This document shows, piece after piece, positions 43,263 to 46,180 of a stretch of 46,180 nucleotides of DNA (position 1 is its first letter; each line of letters starts with the position of its first letter). The DNA is from an uncultured Acidobacteriia bacterium (GTDB lineage Bacteria; Acidobacteriota; Terriglobia; Bryobacterales; Bryobacteraceae). The stretch is from NCBI GenBank assembly GCA_903929755.1, contig CAIYVZ010000002.1, positions 1-46,180 on the forward strand, written 5' to 3'. A program made the translations under genes and the position numbers. The notes beneath the pieces were generated by a model that saw nothing but the letters and a program-made list of their open reading frames with translations, had not been told where the DNA came from and ran no database searches.

Positions 43263-44570
43263 TTGAACGGCCTTTTAACCGATCTATACGAACTCACCAT
43301 GGCGGCGGGGTACTTCGCCGCCGGGAAACAGAACGACACCGGAACTTTTGAGTTCACCGTCCGCCGGTTGCCCCGCAATCGCGACTTTGTCGTGGTCGCG
43401 GGGCTTCACCGCGCTATCGATTACCTCCTCAACCTCAGCTTCACCGCCCCGGAAATCGCGTATCTCCGCCAACTGCCCAACTTCCGCAACGCCCCGGCAG
43501 CCTTCTGGGACTATCTCGCCGATTTCCGCTTCACCGGCAATCTCTTCGCCGTCCCGGAAGGCAGCGTTCTCTATGAAGGTCAGCCCGTTCTCAACATCCA
43601 GGCCCCTCTCATCGAAGGCCAACTGCCTGAGACTTACCTTCTCTCCGCCATCACCTTCGAAACCCTCGTCGCCTCCAAAGCTGCCCGCATCGCCCACGCC
43701 GCCCAGGGGCGCAACGTAGTCGAGTTCGGGACCCGCCGTGCCCATACCCCCGAAGCCGGCGTCCTTGGCGCTCGCGCCTCCTACATCGGAGGCTGTGCCG
43801 GCACCAGCAACACCCTCGCCGGTTTCCGTTACGGCATCCCCGTTATGGGCACGGCCGCCCATTCCTGGGTCATGGCTTTTTCTTCCGAAACCGAAGCCTT
43901 CCGTCAGCTCCAGCTTCTTCTGGCCGATCGCACCGTGCACCTGCTCGATACCTACGACGCCCTCGAAGGTGCCCGCAAAGCCGCCGCCCTCGGAGGCCCC
44001 CTCTGGGGTGTCCGCATCGATAGCGGCAACTTCCTCGAACTCTCGCACCATGTCCGCCGCATCCTCGACCAGGCCGGCCTCACCGAAGCCAAAATCATGG
44101 CCAGCGGAGACCTCGACGAAACCCGTATCGCCGACCTGATCGCCCAAGGTGCCCCCATCGACGCCTTCGGAGTTGGAACCGAACTCGCCGTCTCCGGCGA
44201 CGCGCCCTCCATGGGCTCCATCTACAAGCTCGTCGAAATCGAATCCGCCGGTATAGTCCGCCGCACCGCCAAGCACAGCCCGGAAAAGCGCACCCTCTGC
44301 GGCGCCAAACAGCTCTTCCGCCACCCCGACCACGACATCCTCACCCTCCACGATGAATGCGTCTCCGGTGCCGAAGCCATGCTCCAGCCCTACATCATCG
44401 GGGGCCGCCTCGTCCAAACCCTGCCCTCCGTGGAAAAGATCCGCGCCCGCGCCGCCTCTGCCATGACCCCCTGGCCCTCACCCGGCCGCCGCACCGAACT
44501 CTCCGCACGGCTCGAAGCCGTCAATCTCAACCCCAACCAGTCTTTCCCGCCCGATGCCGACTGTCTCTAA
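43263..44570 (+). CDS. pncB: Nicotinate phosphoribosyltransferase
   Basis: Makes nicotinate mononucleotide from nicotinate and PRPP in NAD salvage (cytoplasm). The N-terminus LLTDLYELTMAAGYF is the family signature, with RNVVEFGTRRAH and GTAAHSWVMAF containing catalytic or ligand residues. WGVRIDSGNFLELS and IMASGDLDETRIADLIAQG with DAFGVGTELAVSGDAPSMGS form the PRPP/phosphate side. Its 435 residues are normal. The start is a TTG at 43263, 2 bp after the DUF4340 stop; no ATG is near. The 3' end overlaps pncA by 17 bp. Confidence 0.94.
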   Translation: MNGLLTDLYELTMAAGYFAAGKQNDTGTFEFTVRRLPRNRDFVVVAGLHRAIDYLLNLSFTAPEIAYLRQLPNFRNAPAAFWDYLADFRFTGNLFAVPEGSVLYEGQPVLNIQAPLIEGQLPETYLLSAITFETLVASKAARIAHAAQGRNVVEFGTRRAHTPEAGVLGARASYIGGCAGTSNTLAGFRYGIPVMGTAAHSWVMAFSSETEAFRQLQLLLADRTVHLLDTYDALEGARKAAALGGPLWGVRIDSGNFLELSHHVRRILDQAGLTEAKIMASGDLDETRIADLIAQGAPIDAFGVGTELAVSGDAPSMGSIYKLVEIESAGIVRRTAKHSPEKRTLCGAKQLFRHPDHDILTLHDECVSGAEAMLQPYIIGGRLVQTLPSVEKIRARAASAMTPWPSPGRRTELSARLEAVNLNPNQSFPPDADCL

Positions 44571-45147
44571 CCCTTGCTACTTCGACATTGACACCCAGGT
44601 CGATTTCCTCTTCCCCGCCGGAGCCCTCTACGCCCCGGGTGCCGAACGTCTCATCCCGACCCTGGCCGCTCTCAACCACCACGCCGCCGCCCACGGCTAC
44701 CGCCTCATCTCCACCACCTGCGCCCACCCCGAAACAGCGGAAGAATTCAAAGTCTGGCCCCCCCACTGCATCGTCGGCACCGTCGGACAAACCAAGCCAG
44801 CCGCCACTCTCCTCCACTCCCGCCTCACCATCCCCTGCACGCCCATCCCCCTGCCCGAAATCACCGCGCAACAAATCATCCTCGAAAAAAACGAACTCGA
44901 CCTCTTCACCAACCCCAACCTCCTCCCCCTCCTCAACAAACTGGACATCACCGACTGCACCGTCTACGGAGTCCTCACCGAATACTGCGTGAAGCACGCC
45001 GCCATGGGCCTCTTAGCGACCGGACGCCGCGTCCGCCTCGTCACCGACGCCATCCACCACCTCAACTCGCAGGCTGCCGAAGCAATGCTGGCCGCGTTCA
45101 AGGCTCAGGGCGGGGAACTAATTTCCGCCGCAATCGCGTTAGACTAA
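44554..45147 (+). CDS. pncA: Nicotinamidase (isochorismatase-like cysteine hydrolase)
   Basis: Predicted to hydrolyse nicotinamide to nicotinate, feeding PncB. The catalytic triad is in place: Asp13 in FDIDTQVDFLF, Lys112 in ILEKNELDLF and Cys145 in YGVLTEYCVKHAA, which matches nicotinamidase TEYCVK. KVWPPHCIVGTVGQ with His71 is also nicotinamidase-like. The metal-binding segment, normally D-x-H-P, reads TCAHPE here, so the Asp ligand is Cys56. Its 197 residues are normal. The 17-bp overlap with pncB supports a joint salvage role. Confidence 0.85.
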   Translation: MPTVSNPCYFDIDTQVDFLFPAGALYAPGAERLIPTLAALNHHAAAHGYRLISTTCAHPETAEEFKVWPPHCIVGTVGQTKPAATLLHSRLTIPCTPIPLPEITAQQIILEKNELDLFTNPNLLPLLNKLDITDCTVYGVLTEYCVKHAAMGLLATGRRVRLVTDAIHHLNSQAAEAMLAAFKAQGGELISAAIALD

Positions 45148-45151
45148 AGCC

Positions 45152-45208
45152 ATGGCATTCCTGATTGACGCGGCCTACCTGCCGGCAACGCTCACGGTCC
45201 CCCTATGA
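45152..45208 (+). other. Out-of-frame N-terminal segment of the Uma2 gene
   Basis: An ATG at 45152 starts MAFLIDAAYLPATLTVPL and then meets a stop that overlaps the ATG of the Uma2 frame at 45205. The segment resembles the leader seen on related Uma2 proteins (LPATLTVPPMTDEQF type). One extra C in the run of five at 45199-45203 would restore a single continuous frame. It is either a frameshift, a sequencing error or a switchable start. Confidence 0.55.
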
Positions 45209-45762
45209 CCGATCAGCAGTTCGCCGACTTCTGCGCCGAACACCCGGATCTCTTTTTCGAGATGACCTCCGAGGGAGAACTGATCGTCATGCCGCCCAAC
45301 TTTTCCGTCACCAGCCTCCAAAACCATGAAATCCTGGGCCAGTTGGGCCGTTGGGCTTCTCAAGATGGTCGGGGCTTCGTCATCGAGTCCTCCGGGGGGT
45401 ATGTTCTTCCCAGTGGCGCCAGACGGTCGCCTGACGCGTCGTGGACACCGAAGCATCTAGTACGCGCGCTTCCGCCCGAGAGTCGTGAAGGCTATTGGCA
45501 CCTTTGCCCCGCCTTTGTGATCGAATTGAGGTCTAAGTCCGACAGGCTTCCCGTCCTCCGGGAAAAAATGCGCGAGTACCTGGCCAACGGCGCTCAGCTG
45601 GGCTGGCTGATTGACCCACAGACGCGCACCGTTGAGGTCTACAGACCCGGCCATGATCCAGAATTTCTGAGCGAAATCGAAACCCTCGCCGGAGATGCTC
45701 CGGTTACAGGCTTTACCCTCGACCTCCGACGAGTCTGGGACCCTTTTACTACCCAGGCCTGA
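45205..45762 (+). CDS. Uma2 family (DUF820) putative endonuclease
   Basis: PD-(D/E)XK-like fold of the widespread Uma2 family. It has CAEHPDLFFEMTSEGELIVM, then a PDASW segment (RRSPDASWTPKH) and FVIELRSKSDRLPVLREKMR, where Asp, Glu and Lys form the nuclease-like core. ANGAQLGWLIDPQTRTVEVY is a typical later motif. Its 185 residues are near the usual 190. Biological role unresolved. The start at 45205 has no good ribosome site; a longer N-terminus is visible in another frame just upstream. Confidence 0.88.
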   Translation: MTDQQFADFCAEHPDLFFEMTSEGELIVMPPNFSVTSLQNHEILGQLGRWASQDGRGFVIESSGGYVLPSGARRSPDASWTPKHLVRALPPESREGYWHLCPAFVIELRSKSDRLPVLREKMREYLANGAQLGWLIDPQTRTVEVYRPGHDPEFLSEIETLAGDAPVTGFTLDLRRVWDPFTTQA

Positions 45763-46137
45763 GCAGCCCGACTCCGGTTCGAATGTGCCGCGCCATACAC
45801 GGCGGCAGCCACCCGTCACGCGCTTTTCACCGCTTGCCCGCAAACAACACTCCCATTATCGTCGGCGAGATACTTCAGGGTGCGGGCCCATCGCCCCCGC
45901 CCACGCATCCCTGCAACTCGATGAAAAAATCACCGGATGGTCATGGCTTCACAGCGAAATCATCAAAGTTGGACCGGCTTTGAAGTATTTCGTGTCCTGA
46001 TTTACTTTCATTTTTCGCTGGTGTAGTATGTAGGCAATTCTAGGAGCCTGTCGGAGATAGATTAGGTGGTTGGCGGTGAGCGGAAATATTTCTGAACTTT
46101 CCTGGACCCTGGAGGCTAAGTCCTTTATCCTGGGTCT
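45763..46137. other. Gap before the right-edge transposase
   Basis: No gene recognised. Open frames here lack recognisable domains. From about 46041 (TAGGAGCCTGTCGGAGA) the sequence may belong to the left end of the insertion sequence whose transposase starts at 46138, but the partner inverted repeat lies outside the window, so the boundary is unproven. Confidence 0.4.
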
Positions 46138-46180
46138 GTGAGCAAGAACTTCCGAACGTGCGATCTGGATCAGCCGTTTC
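46138..46180 (+). CDS. Partial transposase, IS1182-like N-terminus
   Basis: A GTG at 46138 opens a frame reading MSKNFRTCDLDQPF to the window edge. This resembles the start of IS1182-family DDE transposases (a K-x-F-R-x-x-x-x-D-Q pattern before LLPPS). Only 14 residues are visible, so the family call is tentative. If correct, an insertion sequence begins shortly upstream. Confidence 0.5.
   Translation, partial: MSKNFRTCDLDQPF

Overview
The window reads as one stretch of a GC-rich bacterial chromosome, most likely an acidobacterium of the Solibacter/Bryobacter type. This is inferred from the gene mix: monomeric isocitrate dehydrogenase, BshC, a tannase/feruloyl esterase, many Tat or lipoprotein beta-propellers, a Tad pilus locus, a GldA/F/G-DUF4340 cluster, Uma2 and an IS1182-like transposase start. 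No rRNA, tRNA or CRISPR array was seen. Plus-strand genes use mostly C-ending codons and minus-strand genes mostly G-ending ones, so the given strand is C-rich throughout.

Layout. 0.3-4.5 kb: icd, then purE-purK (overlapping pair). 4.5-7.4 kb: three minus-strand genes for exported proteins (B3-like metallo-beta-lactamase fold, a methyltransferase with a signal peptide, an unknown secreted protein). 7.6-9.4 kb: sulfite-oxidase-like molybdoenzyme and a lipoprotein beta-propeller. 9.4-12 kb: tsaD and clpX. 12-17.9 kb: Tat propeller, divergent tannase, DUF2278, O-methyltransferase, bshC. 18-20.5 kb: rseP-dxr. 20.8-25.7 kb: beta-hydroxyacid dehydrogenase, a small metzincin-like secreted protein, a GAF-GAF-ANTAR RNA-binding sensor with a structured leader, a YheT hydrolase and DUF4159.

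25.8-37.4 kb is a Tad (Flp) pilus locus, all on the minus strand: tadE-tadE-tadG, two flp pilin genes, cpaB-cpaC-tadZ-tadA-tadB-tadC. Three unexpected genes follow without a break: a 35-residue membrane protein, a squalene-cyclase-like alpha/alpha repeat protein and a Tat/lipoprotein DUF362 protein. No prepilin peptidase gene is present in the window.

The most striking structural feature is that this whole block lies between two direct repeats of about 88 bp (25670-25757 and 37766-37854). They carry the junction between the end of a ZIP metal-transporter gene and the start of the DUF4159 gene. The right copy sits at the end of an intact ZIP gene and holds only the first nucleotides of DUF4159. 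The left copy sits at the start of intact DUF4159 and holds a decayed scrap of ZIP. This is the pattern expected if a circular molecule carrying the tad locus integrated by homologous recombination between two ancestral neighbours.

38.8-45.8 kb, plus strand: a GldA-GldF-GldG-like ABC system with a DUF4340 protein (translationally chained), the NAD-salvage pair pncB-pncA, and an Uma2 nuclease gene whose N-terminus is out of frame at a C5 tract. The right edge cuts a transposase gene at its start.
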